64,000 nucleotides of DNA, from positions 1 through 64,000 of the forward strand of contig VBIU01000014.1 in assembly GCA_005880945.1 (NCBI GenBank), read 5' to 3'. This document shows, one piece after another, positions 41,635 to 51,011 of the stretch. Both the position numbers and the translations under genes were made by a program. The stretch's first letter is position 1; each line of letters starts with the position of its first letter. The notes under the pieces were generated by a model. The model was not told the origin of the DNA and did not search any database. It saw only the letters and a program-made list of their open reading frames with translations. The DNA is from Chloroflexota bacterium. Lineage in GTDB: Bacteria; Chloroflexota; Dormibacteria; Dormibacterales; Dormibacteraceae.

Positions 41635-42521
41635 GCACCGAAGTTGCGATCAAGCAGTCGAGCGACGCCGCCCGCACGCAGCACGTTCCCGCCAACATCC
41701 GGATGGCGAGTCTGCGGGCGATCTACATCATCTGGTACCGCGACATCCTTCGCTACTGGCGAGACCGCTGGCGCCTCGGCGCGTCGCTGGCGCAGCCGCT
41801 GCTCTTCCTCATCGTTTTCGGTTCGGGCTTGAGCTCATCCTTGAAGGGCAGCACGAGCTTCGGGGCGTCGGGCGGCCTGTCCTACATCCAGTTCATGTAC
41901 CCGGGCATCATCGGCATGGCGATTCTCTTCACCGCCATCTTCGGCGCGATGTCAATAGTGTGGGACCGCGAGTTCGGTTTCCTGAAAGAGGTCCTGGTGG
42001 CGCCCATCGACCGTTCGTCGGTGGCGATCGGCAAGGCCTTGGGCGGCACCACCCAGGCCATGATCCAGGGCCTCATCCTCCTGGTGCTGGCACCATTCGT
42101 CGGCGTCAAGCTAAGCGTGCTGACGGTCCTCACGCTTATCCCGCTCGCCGCGGTGCTGGCTTTTGGGCTGTCATCGTTCGGCGTGGCGCTCGCCTCGACC
42201 ATGAAGTCGATGCAGGGATTCCAGGTGGTGATGAACTTCCTGATGATGCCGATGTTCTTCCTCTCGGGCGCCCTCTTTCCGCTCTCAGGGCTCCCCGGCT
42301 GGATGACGGTCCTGACTCGACTCGATCCTGCGTCGTATGGCATCGATCCGCTTCGGCGGGTGGTGCTCTCGCAGTCAGGGCTGCCCAGCGCGGTGATCGA
42401 CAAGCTTGGGCTCACCATCAACGGCCAGGTCCTGCCGATCATGCTCGAGGCGGGAATCATGCTGGCGTTCGGCATCGTCATGCTTGCCATCGCCGTCGTG
42501 AGCTTCAAGCGCCGAGACTGA
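41631..42521 (+). CDS. ABC-2 type transporter permease (DrrB-like)
   Basis: Start overlaps the upstream stop (ATGA); six-TM ABC-2 pattern, VWDREFGFLKEVLVAPIDRSSVAIGKALGGTTQAMIQG, FFLSGALFPLSGLP. Confidence 0.93.
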   Translation: MSTEVAIKQSSDAARTQHVPANIRMASLRAIYIIWYRDILRYWRDRWRLGASLAQPLLFLIVFGSGLSSSLKGSTSFGASGGLSYIQFMYPGIIGMAILFTAIFGAMSIVWDREFGFLKEVLVAPIDRSSVAIGKALGGTTQAMIQGLILLVLAPFVGVKLSVLTVLTLIPLAAVLAFGLSSFGVALASTMKSMQGFQVVMNFLMMPMFFLSGALFPLSGLPGWMTVLTRLDPASYGIDPLRRVVLSQSGLPSAVIDKLGLTINGQVLPIMLEAGIMLAFGIVMLAIAVVSFKRRD

Positions 42522-43607
42522 CGCCAGGAGCAACACGCCGATCTCGCCGGCGAGCACGGGCAGCGGCCCCCAGACCGGTATGCCCTCGGCGGCGAGGACG
42601 AGGCCGAGCACATAAACCCAGGCCCATCGCGGCCTGCGTTCCGTTTTGAGGTAGAGCCAGGCCGCCAGTCCGAGCATCACCAGGTCGTCCAGGTGCAGAT
42701 ACGGGCTGGCAAGGATGCCACCCACGATGGCGATCACGAACACCCACTCGATCGAGCGCTTGCGAAATCGGTAGACGAGCGCGAGCGCCCAGATCGCGAA
42801 AGCTACCTGGAGAATGCGGGTGATTGTCAGGTCGCCGACGAGCGGGGCAACTGTGAGCTCGCGGTTTACAGGCACGCCGGCCGCAAAGTTCAGCCTCTCC
42901 AGGTACGTCTCGGTCCCACCTGGCCCGACCGCGATCGCGGACAGCGCAACGAGTCCAGCGAGCGCTGCGGCCGAGCCCGCGAATGCGCGATAGCGACCGC
43001 TGACCAGCAGCGCCATCGGGATCAGGAACCCCAGCTGCGGCTTCAGGGCGAGGACGCCGAGCGCGAGGCCGGCCGAGAGTTGATGGCCCGACCGCAGAAG
43101 CGCGTACGATCCCCCGACTCCGAGGGCGACGAACAGGCCGGGCTGTCCCAGCTGCAGGCCGTAGATGACGGGCAACCACGCGAGGGCCGCCACCAGGTGG
43201 AGGAACCGTTCGCCGCCTCGGCCGGGGGCCGCGAGATACCACGTCCATCCGAGTGCGCCCAGCAGGAGGAAACTCCAGACCCAGTAGCCGACCTCGTACG
43301 GCAGCGGGCTGAGCGGCAGTGCGAGCCAGGCGACCGGCGGGGGACTGATGTACCGGGCGAGCTCGGCGATGTGGATCCGCGACCCCATCGCGTCCAGCTC
43401 GGCCTGCTGAATCGAGAGGTCGTAGATCGACGGCCATCCGCGGGCGATTCCGATTCGCGCCGCCGCGACGTAAAAGGTGAAGTCGTTGTGGAAATGGTCG
43501 GAGGCGTATGCCTCGACCCACTTGTAGAGATCCCAAACGGCGAAGGGGGTGGCCGCGGCGGCTCCGGCGGCGACGCCGAGATTGCGCCAGCGATCAGTCG
43601 AGCCCAT
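42375..43607 (-). CDS. GT87/DUF2029-like GT-C membrane glycosyltransferase
   Basis: NDFTFYVAAARIGIARGWPSIYDLSIQQAELDAMG..YISPPPVAWLALPLSPLPYEVGYWVWS. C-terminus overlaps the convergent permease gene by 147 bp. Confidence 0.75.
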   Translation of the reverse strand: MGSTDRWRNLGVAAGAAAATPFAVWDLYKWVEAYASDHFHNDFTFYVAAARIGIARGWPSIYDLSIQQAELDAMGSRIHIAELARYISPPPVAWLALPLSPLPYEVGYWVWSFLLLGALGWTWYLAAPGRGGERFLHLVAALAWLPVIYGLQLGQPGLFVALGVGGSYALLRSGHQLSAGLALGVLALKPQLGFLIPMALLVSGRYRAFAGSAAALAGLVALSAIAVGPGGTETYLERLNFAAGVPVNRELTVAPLVGDLTITRILQVAFAIWALALVYRFRKRSIEWVFVIAIVGGILASPYLHLDDLVMLGLAAWLYLKTERRPRWAWVYVLGLVLAAEGIPVWGPLPVLAGEIGVLLLASVSALEAHDGDGKHDDAERQHDSRLEHDRQDLAVDGEPKLVDHRAGQP

Positions 43608-43652
43608 TGCACGCGGATCGTAGTGGGCGGTTCGCTTACCTTGTCAGATGAG

Positions 43653-44186
43653 ATGGGATCGACGGGGTTCCAGCCCCGCACAATCGAGCTGAGCGACAGG
43701 ACAAGAGTTCATGTCCGGCCGATCGTGCCCGAGGACGAGCCGCTGCTCCACGAAGCGGTCGCCGCGATGTCCGAACGCACCGTGTACTTCAGGTTCTTCT
43801 CTCCGCTGAAACGATTGCCAGACGCGCTGGCTCACCGGCTCGCGGTCGTCGACTACAACGACAGGTTCGCGCTCGTCGCCACCACCCACAAGCCCGGTGC
43901 CAAGGAGCGCATCGTCGGCGTGGCGCGCTACGACAGGGTTCCCCAGACCGAGGTCGCGGAGATCGCCGTGGCCGTCGTGGATGAGTTTCAGCGCAGGGGA
44001 TTGGGAAGCGCGTTGATGAGCACCCTCGGCAAGGTGGCGCGCGATCACGGGATCAAGACGTTCACCCTCATCGTGCTGCCCGAAAACCAACAGATGCTCG
44101 GGCTGCTCAGGAAGATGGGGTGGATCCACCGCGCCAAGCTCTCAGGCGGCGTTTACGACATCAGCTTCGAGCTGCCTGACGCTTAG
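43653..44186 (+). CDS. GNAT family N-acetyltransferase
   Basis: VRPIVPEDEPLLHEAVAAMSERTVYFRFFSPLKRLP...VAVVDEFQRRGLGSALMSTLGKVARDHGIKTFTLIVLPENQQMLGLLRKMGW. Confidence 0.88.
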   Translation: MGSTGFQPRTIELSDRTRVHVRPIVPEDEPLLHEAVAAMSERTVYFRFFSPLKRLPDALAHRLAVVDYNDRFALVATTHKPGAKERIVGVARYDRVPQTEVAEIAVAVVDEFQRRGLGSALMSTLGKVARDHGIKTFTLIVLPENQQMLGLLRKMGWIHRAKLSGGVYDISFELPDA

Positions 44187-44189
44187 CGG

Positions 44190-44813
44190 CTAGATCCGCT
44201 CCGCCGCCAGCCGGGCGCCGAAACCCAGCAGCACGACTCCGGTCACACGCTCCATCCACTGTCGGACTCGCGGGGCGGTGATGAAGTCTCGTATGCGTGT
44301 GACGAACAGGCCGTACACGTTCATCCACGTCCAACCGATCACGGCGAAGATCAGCCCCAACAGCAGCAGGCGCGGCAGCAGCGCCTGCCCCGGCGTGACG
44401 AACTGCGGAAGGAAGGTCACGAAGAACACGCCGAGCTTTGGATTGGACAACGCGGATAGGAAGCCCTGTCTGAAGATCACGTGCGCGCGTGCAGGTGGAG
44501 GCGCGTTCGCGAGCAGGTCCGCGGGCGGCCGGCGCGAATCGATTAGCGTCCGGATCCCGAGGTAGGCGAGGTAAGCGGCGCCGGCGAGCTTGAGCCAGAA
44601 GAGAATCTCGCCTGACGATCGGACCACCGCCGAGAGCCCAACTGCGGTGGCGCTGACCCAGATGGCGAGCGCGAGAGCAATGCCGGTGGTGGTCAGGATG
44701 ACGCCGCGGCGGCCGTGCGCCAGCGCGTTCTTGGTGACGACCGCCATGTCCGGACCGGGCGTAACCGAGAGCAGCAACGAGATCCCTATGAAAGCCAGGA
44801 GCGTGGTGTCCAC
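44190..44813 (-). CDS. LysE/RhtB family amino-acid exporter
   Basis: VDTTLLAFIGISLLLSVTPGPDMAVVTKNALAHGRRGVILTTTGIALALAIW. GTG start at 44813 fits better than 44915. Confidence 0.88.
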   Translation of the reverse strand: MDTTLLAFIGISLLLSVTPGPDMAVVTKNALAHGRRGVILTTTGIALALAIWVSATAVGLSAVVRSSGEILFWLKLAGAAYLAYLGIRTLIDSRRPPADLLANAPPPARAHVIFRQGFLSALSNPKLGVFFVTFLPQFVTPGQALLPRLLLLGLIFAVIGWTWMNVYGLFVTRIRDFITAPRVRQWMERVTGVVLLGFGARLAAERI

Positions 44814-45057
44814 AGTCAGTCGATTTCTGATCGATCGAGCGTGGCGTCTGCCATCCACCCAGCTGCAATTAGGCGATGCCATCGTGGCAGGGTTGGCCGG
44901 GGTCTCCCCGGCCATGACTTTGTCCGTTTCGTCACCGAGTGTGGCGTGGAGAGACTAATCAAACACGTCCCATCCATATGCCGGAAAGAGAGCAGCCGCG
45001 CGCGAAGCGCCCGGCGATGCATTCAGTAGGGCCCATCCTCAACGCCGCTTTGCGCGC

Positions 45058-45082
45058 AGAGGGAACCATCTGGGTTCCCTCT
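45058..45082. terminator. Hairpin downstream of zinc-ribbon gene
   Basis: AGAGGGAACC/GGTTCCCTCT 10-bp stem, 5-nt loop. Confidence 0.55.
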
Positions 45083-45107
45083 CATAAGGCTGCCGAAGGC
45101 ACGCCGC

Positions 45108-45899
45108 TCACGGCCAGCGGAATTCCTGGCACAGGTAGTCGAACTGTTGTCCCTCTGGAATGCCGTTGGGAGATCCCTTCGGGTCGGCCGGGTTGACCGC
45201 GAAGATGACGACCGAGACCCCGCCGCGGGTGGCGGCGATGACCGCGAAGCGAACCTTCGTCGCCGTCGAGTTCGAACCGACAACGTTCGCGGAGTAGATG
45301 GCGCCGAGCCCGTCCTGGGCCCCGATGTGAGCGCCTTTGAGGTCCGAGACCCGCGTCACGCTCTGCCACGTTGAAGATGGCAGCGCCGAGACAACGCCGT
45401 CGATCTGCTGGCTCAGCGACTGCCCCGATCGCGAACCGACGACGTCGAGGCGGCCGAGCTTGGTGCCCAATGAGAGGCCGTTCGCGTCCTGGGTGCGGAC
45501 CTTCCACTGCGAGTTGTAGTCGACCTCGAACCGGAATGTGCTGTTGCGGTAGGTGCTCTGTTCAGGCAGCGGGGTGACGAGCTTCGGGCCGCAATCCGTC
45601 GTGCAGGTCGAATGCGTTCCGATGACGCGATACAGGGCGAAGGCGCTCACCGCCACCGTCGCGACCGCCAGTATCAGCACGAGTCCGCCCACCACCATGA
45701 CTTGGGGCACCTTCACCCTGCCCGCAGTCGGGAAAGCGCCTGGCTGCGCAAGGCGATAGCCGTATGCGGCCGGCGGTGCGGCGGGCGGAGCCGCGATTGC
45801 GGCCTCGACCTGCGGCGCCCCGCAGCGCCCGCAGAAGGCAGCACCGGGGAGGATTTGCGCGCCGCATCGCCCGCAGAAGCGCGCCTGGACCGCTATCAA
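45108..45899 (-). CDS. Double zinc-ribbon membrane-anchored protein
   Basis: RFCGRCGAQILPGAAFCGRCGAP, Pro/Ala linker, one TM (VMVVGGLVLILAVATVAVSAFALYRV), extracytoplasmic domain. TTG 45899 overlaps the upstream stop. Confidence 0.7.
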   Translation of the reverse strand: MIAVQARFCGRCGAQILPGAAFCGRCGAPQVEAAIAAPPAAPPAAYGYRLAQPGAFPTAGRVKVPQVMVVGGLVLILAVATVAVSAFALYRVIGTHSTCTTDCGPKLVTPLPEQSTYRNSTFRFEVDYNSQWKVRTQDANGLSLGTKLGRLDVVGSRSGQSLSQQIDGVVSALPSSTWQSVTRVSDLKGAHIGAQDGLGAIYSANVVGSNSTATKVRFAVIAATRGGVSVVIFAVNPADPKGSPNGIPEGQQFDYLCQEFRWP

Positions 45900-47107
45900 G
45901 CGCTCACCACCGGTGGGCGTGAGTGCTTCGACGCCGCCGCGCGGTTGACACCACAGGAGGGGCAATACAGCATCGCCGGCACGACGCGGTGGCATTCAGG
46001 ACACGGCGAGTCCGGACCTATCTCGTGCACCGCTCCCTCGGCCATGAGCGACTCGTGGATCACCACTCGCAGGTAGAGGAGGAGCCCAACCGCGGCGAGG
46101 GTACGGATCACGACCTGTGTGAACAGGTCTGGAACCGCGAAGGTCAGCATGGCGAGGATTATCTGCATCCCAAGGGCGACGACGAGAGCGGTGAGCACGC
46201 TCGCGTACCACGCACCCCGCGACCGCCTTAGGTCGTAGCGATGCAGCCAGACGGCAGCGGTGATCATGCCTGTGGTGCTGGCGTTGATCAGGGCGATCAG
46301 GATCCCGGCCTGGAGCAGCAGCAGCGCCCAGTCGAGAGTCGACCCGCTCCCGATCAGTGGTCCCGCGATCAGCGGCCAAAAAGCGGTGAGCGAGCTGGCG
46401 AGCGTGAACCCGAGCGCGGATGCGGCGCCGAACGTCAGCCCGTCGAGTGGCTCGCGGAAATGCGACCTGTACAGATAAAGGAAGAGTGGCCCGGCGAGCA
46501 TCAAGGACTGCGCCACGATCGGGGTGGCCACGCCGGCCAGCAGAAACGCGCTGCTGCTGTCCCCGGTGAGATTCAGCTCGGCCACGGCGCCTCCCGCGTA
46601 AGTCGTGAACAGGAAGCCCAGGATTGCGCCGGCGACCATCGTCGTCCCGATCACCAGCCAGGGCTCGCTCTCGTACACCTCGACCTCGTACAGGTACAGC
46701 AGGTAGAGCCCGGGTAGGAGGAACGTGGCGACCGCCGTCGCCGGTGCGAAGAGCTGGAGCGCCGCCAGCACCACCACCGTCGCGCTCCCGCCAAGGAGCG
46801 CCCATCGGAACGCGCCGCCGCGCCGGTGGGGCAGATGTGGAAACAGCGTCGTGATGATCGACAGGTGCGCCACCGACTCGGAAGGCACTGCCGCGAACGC
46901 GTGCCGCCGCGAAGTGGATGCGGTAGTCAGGTGAGCGCCGCAATGTCCGCAGAAGTCACCCTCCGGGACGGTCATCCCGCAGTGCGGACAGTGAACCAGG
47001 GGAGGCCGGCCGGCGGGCGCGCTTTCTTCGCGTCCTTCCCCACGGGCGGAGCCGCGTTGCCCCGAGCGTTCGCTCAAGCGCCTCCTCCTTTGATGTAGAG
47101 GATCCAT
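45896..47107 (-). CDS. Multi-TM PrsW-like protein with N- and C-terminal zinc ribbons
   Basis: HCPHCGMTVPEGDFCGHCGAH; PGLYLLYLYEVEVYESEPWLVIGTTMVAGAILGFL; C-terminal SPCPECHRVVPAMLYCPSCGVNR. Confidence 0.72.
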   Translation of the reverse strand: MDPLHQRRRRLSERSGQRGSARGEGREESAPAGRPPLVHCPHCGMTVPEGDFCGHCGAHLTTASTSRRHAFAAVPSESVAHLSIITTLFPHLPHRRGGAFRWALLGGSATVVVLAALQLFAPATAVATFLLPGLYLLYLYEVEVYESEPWLVIGTTMVAGAILGFLFTTYAGGAVAELNLTGDSSSAFLLAGVATPIVAQSLMLAGPLFLYLYRSHFREPLDGLTFGAASALGFTLASSLTAFWPLIAGPLIGSGSTLDWALLLLQAGILIALINASTTGMITAAVWLHRYDLRRSRGAWYASVLTALVVALGMQIILAMLTFAVPDLFTQVVIRTLAAVGLLLYLRVVIHESLMAEGAVHEIGPDSPCPECHRVVPAMLYCPSCGVNRAAASKHSRPPVVSA

Positions 47108-48723
47108 GCCTGATCGAGAGCGGCGCCGTCCATGCTGCCCCAGCCGGTGGCGAAATCCCAGCTGGGCCCGGCGTCGTAGGCGAGGTTGTTGCCGGTCGTG
47201 ACGTCGTGGAAAGCCGGGGCCGGCAGCCTGGATGAGTTCTGTCCCATCCAGTACAGCGCAGGGTTGGCGAAGCCCACCTCACGCAGCCCGTTCTTCTTGA
47301 GGTCCTGGTTGACCAACGCGACGGTCGCGGCCCACAGCGGAGTCGACGCTGACGTCCCTCCGGCCTGCCCATTCCGACCCTCGAAGATGATGTGAAACCC
47401 GGTGTTCGGATCGCCGTCCGCGGAAATATCGGGCACCTGCCGCTTGCCGTGCCCGGCCGCCTGCGCCACGCCTTTCTGGTAGTCGGGCAGCGGGTAGTAC
47501 TGGCTGGCGCCGCCCCCGGTGCCGCTTTCATCGAGCGGTGCACCCCACGCAGCCTCCTTGAAGTACGCGCCCTGGACGGATTCGAAGACGCTGGTGCCTC
47601 CGACGGCGGTCACCGACGGCAGAGTCGACGGAAAGCTGCCGGCCGGATCGTTTTCCTGGCCGCAGGTGTAGGCCCCGTTGTCGCCGGTGGCCACGAAGTG
47701 CGACATCCCCTGCGCCACCGCGCGGTCCTCGACGCTCGCGTAGATATCGCGATGACCGCTTGGGACGTCGACTTCGCAGGCGCCAAGGCTTTCAGAGATG
47801 ATCGATCCCAGGTGGTCGGTCACCAGCTGGTCGAAAGCGCGATCGCCGTGCGAGAAGTCCGCGGCCGACAGGTAGACGACCATCTTTGCGTTGGGCGCGA
47901 CCTCGTGAATGATCTCGAGATCGAGGACGGTCTCCCCCTGCGGTTTCTGGGGAGTACCCCAGGCGGGATCGCGCTTGATGGTGAGGAGTGGATCGAACGG
48001 CGGCAGGTTGAACTTGGCGGCGAAGGCGTTCAGGTCCTTCAGGTTGGGGAGGTCGTCGATCTCCGGCAGCACTATCGTCTGGCCCGTGCCGTCGAGGCCG
48101 CGATCACTGAGCGCCTTCAAGTTGTAGAAAGCGAGGACGTCGGTCGGGTTCAGGCCGCCTGGCCGGACGGCGAACGTGCGGGCGTGCCGGTAGCTGTCGA
48201 GCCCGGTGACGCTGCTGACGATCGCTGTCAGCTGCGTAGGTATCCGTGGCTGGTCGAGCGACGCGTAGAACGTCGTGCCGTCCGCGAGGCGATAGTTCTC
48301 GATGTCCACGCCGAGCAGCCGGTCCGCCGCGGGCGCCGGACCGTCCGCCGCTATCACGCTGGAACCCGGCCGCCAGGTGGCGTGAAAGCCGCGCGCCGCG
48401 AGCATGGCCGCCGCCTGTTGAGCAAGCACCGGGTCGGGGCCGAAAGCGGCCGCGTACTCCTCAGGGCTGACGGTACGACCGGCCGCCAGCAGGGCGGCAA
48501 GCTGCTCAGGCTGGCGGACTTTGAGCCCGAGGGTCAGGTAAACCTCGGTGCCCGTCCCCGCATGGCCGAGGTGCTCCGCCCGGCTGATCGCTGCGGTCAG
48601 CGGTGGCGGCGGGGGAGTGATTTCTCGGGTCCCTCGAGGAGCCACCGCCGATTGGGACGGTCCACAGGCGAAGGCGGCCGAGCCCAAGACGACGATGACC
48701 GCCAGCGCCGCTCCTGCCCTCAC
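47074..48723 (-). CDS. S53 (sedolisin/kumamolisin-like) peptidase with activation prodomain
   Basis: GETVLDLEIIHEVAPNAKMVVYLSA (Glu/Asp), SESLGACE, GGTSASTPLWAATVALVNQD (Ser). Confidence 0.9.
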   Translation of the reverse strand: MRAGAALAVIVVLGSAAFACGPSQSAVAPRGTREITPPPPPLTAAISRAEHLGHAGTGTEVYLTLGLKVRQPEQLAALLAAGRTVSPEEYAAAFGPDPVLAQQAAAMLAARGFHATWRPGSSVIAADGPAPAADRLLGVDIENYRLADGTTFYASLDQPRIPTQLTAIVSSVTGLDSYRHARTFAVRPGGLNPTDVLAFYNLKALSDRGLDGTGQTIVLPEIDDLPNLKDLNAFAAKFNLPPFDPLLTIKRDPAWGTPQKPQGETVLDLEIIHEVAPNAKMVVYLSAADFSHGDRAFDQLVTDHLGSIISESLGACEVDVPSGHRDIYASVEDRAVAQGMSHFVATGDNGAYTCGQENDPAGSFPSTLPSVTAVGGTSVFESVQGAYFKEAAWGAPLDESGTGGGASQYYPLPDYQKGVAQAAGHGKRQVPDISADGDPNTGFHIIFEGRNGQAGGTSASTPLWAATVALVNQDLKKNGLREVGFANPALYWMGQNSSRLPAPAFHDVTTGNNLAYDAGPSWDFATGWGSMDGAALDQAWILYIKGGGA

Positions 48724-49610
48724 CGAAACGTAGCTTCCCAGACCTCGGTCTCAAAAGCCAACTCGAACCCGAGCTTTCCGTAAGCGTCGTACGCGCGCAT
48801 CGGACTCTCGCCGTCCACGTACAGCGAGGCGTAAAGGGCGCCTCCTTGGTGAAGGCGAAGAAGAGATTCGGCGACCAGCCAGGTGGCCAGGCCACGGCGG
48901 CGGTGCTTCGGGAGGGTGCCCACCGAGCTGACGATACCGACGGGCTGCGGCCTGGGGTCGGCGCTGTAGAACTCGATCTGGCAGAGGGTTATGGCGGCGG
49001 GCGATCCATCCGGCGCAACCGCCATCAAGCTCAGATCCGCAGGCCTTCCGGCCATCAGCTCGTCTTCGTTGCGAGGCGAAAAGCGCCAGTGGTCGGCGAA
49101 CGCAAGATTGTGCGCCGCAGCCCAGCTGCCCCGCTCGACTCGGCTTGGGTCGAGCCGCTCGTACCCCGCCACCGGCTTTGGTTCCGGCATCCGGGTCGCG
49201 AGGCTTCGGTCCATGCGCCACCACTGCCGGATCAGCCGCATGCCCAGGCGGTCGAGACCGTCGGTGTGACCGCGGCCGCGCCAGACCTGCGCCGCCACCG
49301 CGCCTGCGGCACGTGAAAGCCCAACTCCCCAGTCCGCGAGATCCTGCAGCAGGTCCGGACGGCCTAGGACGGCCGACGCTTCGACGCCGGCGACGATTCC
49401 GTGCGGACTGGGTCGATTTGAAACGAGCACCGCTCCGTCGAATCCACCGCTCGCGCTCTCGACGATTCGTGATCTCGCCTCCCAGTCGAAGCCGGCAAGG
49501 ATCCTGCGGATGCGAGCCTCGCCTGGAACGCAATCGCGCCGCCCAGCACCCACATCCTCTTGCCAGAGCGCGAGCACACCGGGTAGATCGTCCGGGCGAC
49601 CGGGCCTCAC
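48720..49610 (-). CDS. GNAT family N-acetyltransferase
   Basis: PVGIVSSVGTLPKHRRRGLATWLVAESLLRLHQGGALYASLYVDGESPMRAYDAYGKLGFE; 4-bp overlaps with both neighbours. Confidence 0.85.
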   Translation of the reverse strand: MRPGRPDDLPGVLALWQEDVGAGRRDCVPGEARIRRILAGFDWEARSRIVESASGGFDGAVLVSNRPSPHGIVAGVEASAVLGRPDLLQDLADWGVGLSRAAGAVAAQVWRGRGHTDGLDRLGMRLIRQWWRMDRSLATRMPEPKPVAGYERLDPSRVERGSWAAAHNLAFADHWRFSPRNEDELMAGRPADLSLMAVAPDGSPAAITLCQIEFYSADPRPQPVGIVSSVGTLPKHRRRGLATWLVAESLLRLHQGGALYASLYVDGESPMRAYDAYGKLGFELAFETEVWEATFR

Positions 49611-50980
49611 GCTATGGCTCGCGCCACCACCTCGTGCACCTCTGGAAGCGCGCGGCGGATGCGCTCTTCGAGCTCAGTCTCGACCTGGTGGGCGTGTTCG
49701 AGGCTGACCGCCCCGTCGAGCTCGGCCACAACATGGGCGTAGATGCGTTTGCGCCTGTCGCTCAGCTCGACGTCGACGCACCGTTTCACCTCCGGGTGGG
49801 CGGCGACCACCTCGCGCATCCGCGCCGCGAGCTCGGCGCGGCGGCTGGTGACGTCCTTGCCTCGCACGACGTGCGGCTCCATTGGCTCGAGGTGGATGTC
49901 GACCCGTGTCGCTTCCGGGAGCTCAGTCCTAAGCGTCCGTTCGAGGTCGGCGCTGGTGAGCGCCGCGGTGGCGAGCGTCATGTCTCCGGGCAGCTTCGCG
50001 TGCATTGTTAGATGCAGCGACCCGTCGCTTTCGCGCTCCACTGTCACGTTGTGAAGGTCCCTGACCCCGCCGTTACGTGCGGCGGCGGCGTGGATCCGTT
50101 CCACCAGATCGGCTGGACGGGCCTGGCCCTCCACCACCACCGTGAGATCGAGGGAGGGCAGCGTTGCATTCGCCACCTGCTTGACCTCTTCGACGAGCTT
50201 GCCGGCCGCCTCCACCGAAAGCATCCTGGCGGTGGCGATGCTTGCGTCGCCCAGCAGGTTCGGACCGGACCGGCGAACGCGCACGGACCGCACCTCGCGC
50301 ACTCCGCTGACTCCCCGAATTGCGTCGCGCAGCTGCCTTTCCGCTCCGGCAGGCGCGCGGTCGATGAGGATGTCGCCCGAGCGCCATGCCACCATCGCGG
50401 CGGCGCGCGCGATGATGCCGGCGACGAGAAGCGCCGCCACCGAGTCAGCCCACACAAACCCCAGGCGCACCCCGACCAGCCCGGCCAGGACCGCCAGGAT
50501 TGCGAGTACGTCCGCCAGCCTGTTGGCTGCGTCGGCTCGCAGCGCTTCGCTCTCGGCTATGCGGCCCACCCGGTTGAGCACGACGGCACGCCCTGCCTCT
50601 ATCACCAGCGTCGTGATCAAGAGGACGAACGCGTAACCGGCCGCCTTCACGGTCTCGCCACCGATCATGACCCGGCGCACCGCCTCGAACGCGATGCCGA
50701 CCGCGGTGATCATCAGGAGAACGCCTTCGCCAAAGGCGGCAAGGTTCTCCGCCCGGCCGTGCCCATAGGGGTGCTCGGGGTCGGCAGGCTTGCGCGCGGC
50801 GCTCACGGCGACCAGCGCGAAGATGCTCGCGATCACGTCCATGATCGAGTGGACCGCCTCGCTCAGGATGCCCAGGCTTCCCGTCAGCAGGCCGACGACG
50901 AGCTTGCCCAGCACGAGGGCGACTCCGATAAAGACCGAAACCAGCGCGACCAGCACCGGCCTGCGCCCGAGAGCAGTCAT
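49607..50980 (-). CDS. Cation diffusion facilitator transporter with extended cytoplasmic C-terminus
   Basis: GKLVVGLLTGSLGILSEAVHSIMDVIASIFALVAVSAARKPADPEHPYGHGRAENLAAF. Confidence 0.93.
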   Translation of the reverse strand: MTALGRRPVLVALVSVFIGVALVLGKLVVGLLTGSLGILSEAVHSIMDVIASIFALVAVSAARKPADPEHPYGHGRAENLAAFGEGVLLMITAVGIAFEAVRRVMIGGETVKAAGYAFVLLITTLVIEAGRAVVLNRVGRIAESEALRADAANRLADVLAILAVLAGLVGVRLGFVWADSVAALLVAGIIARAAAMVAWRSGDILIDRAPAGAERQLRDAIRGVSGVREVRSVRVRRSGPNLLGDASIATARMLSVEAAGKLVEEVKQVANATLPSLDLTVVVEGQARPADLVERIHAAAARNGGVRDLHNVTVERESDGSLHLTMHAKLPGDMTLATAALTSADLERTLRTELPEATRVDIHLEPMEPHVVRGKDVTSRRAELAARMREVVAAHPEVKRCVDVELSDRRKRIYAHVVAELDGAVSLEHAHQVETELEERIRRALPEVHEVVARAIA

Positions 50981-51011
50981 TCAGCGAACTCTACGGGCCT
51001 GCTGTCTTTGC

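Noticed and set aside
42693-43652. 5' extension of the GNAT ORF
   Set aside because: Antisense to the GT87-like gene; GNAT homology starts after ATG 43653.
44895-44913. GGCCGGGG/CCCCGGCC hairpin upstream of lysE-like gene
   Set aside because: Only 8-bp, GC-only stem without a T-tract; common by chance in this GC-rich sequence.
47392-48783. 463-aa plus-strand ORF
   Set aside because: Antisense to the S53 peptidase, which has clear catalytic motifs.
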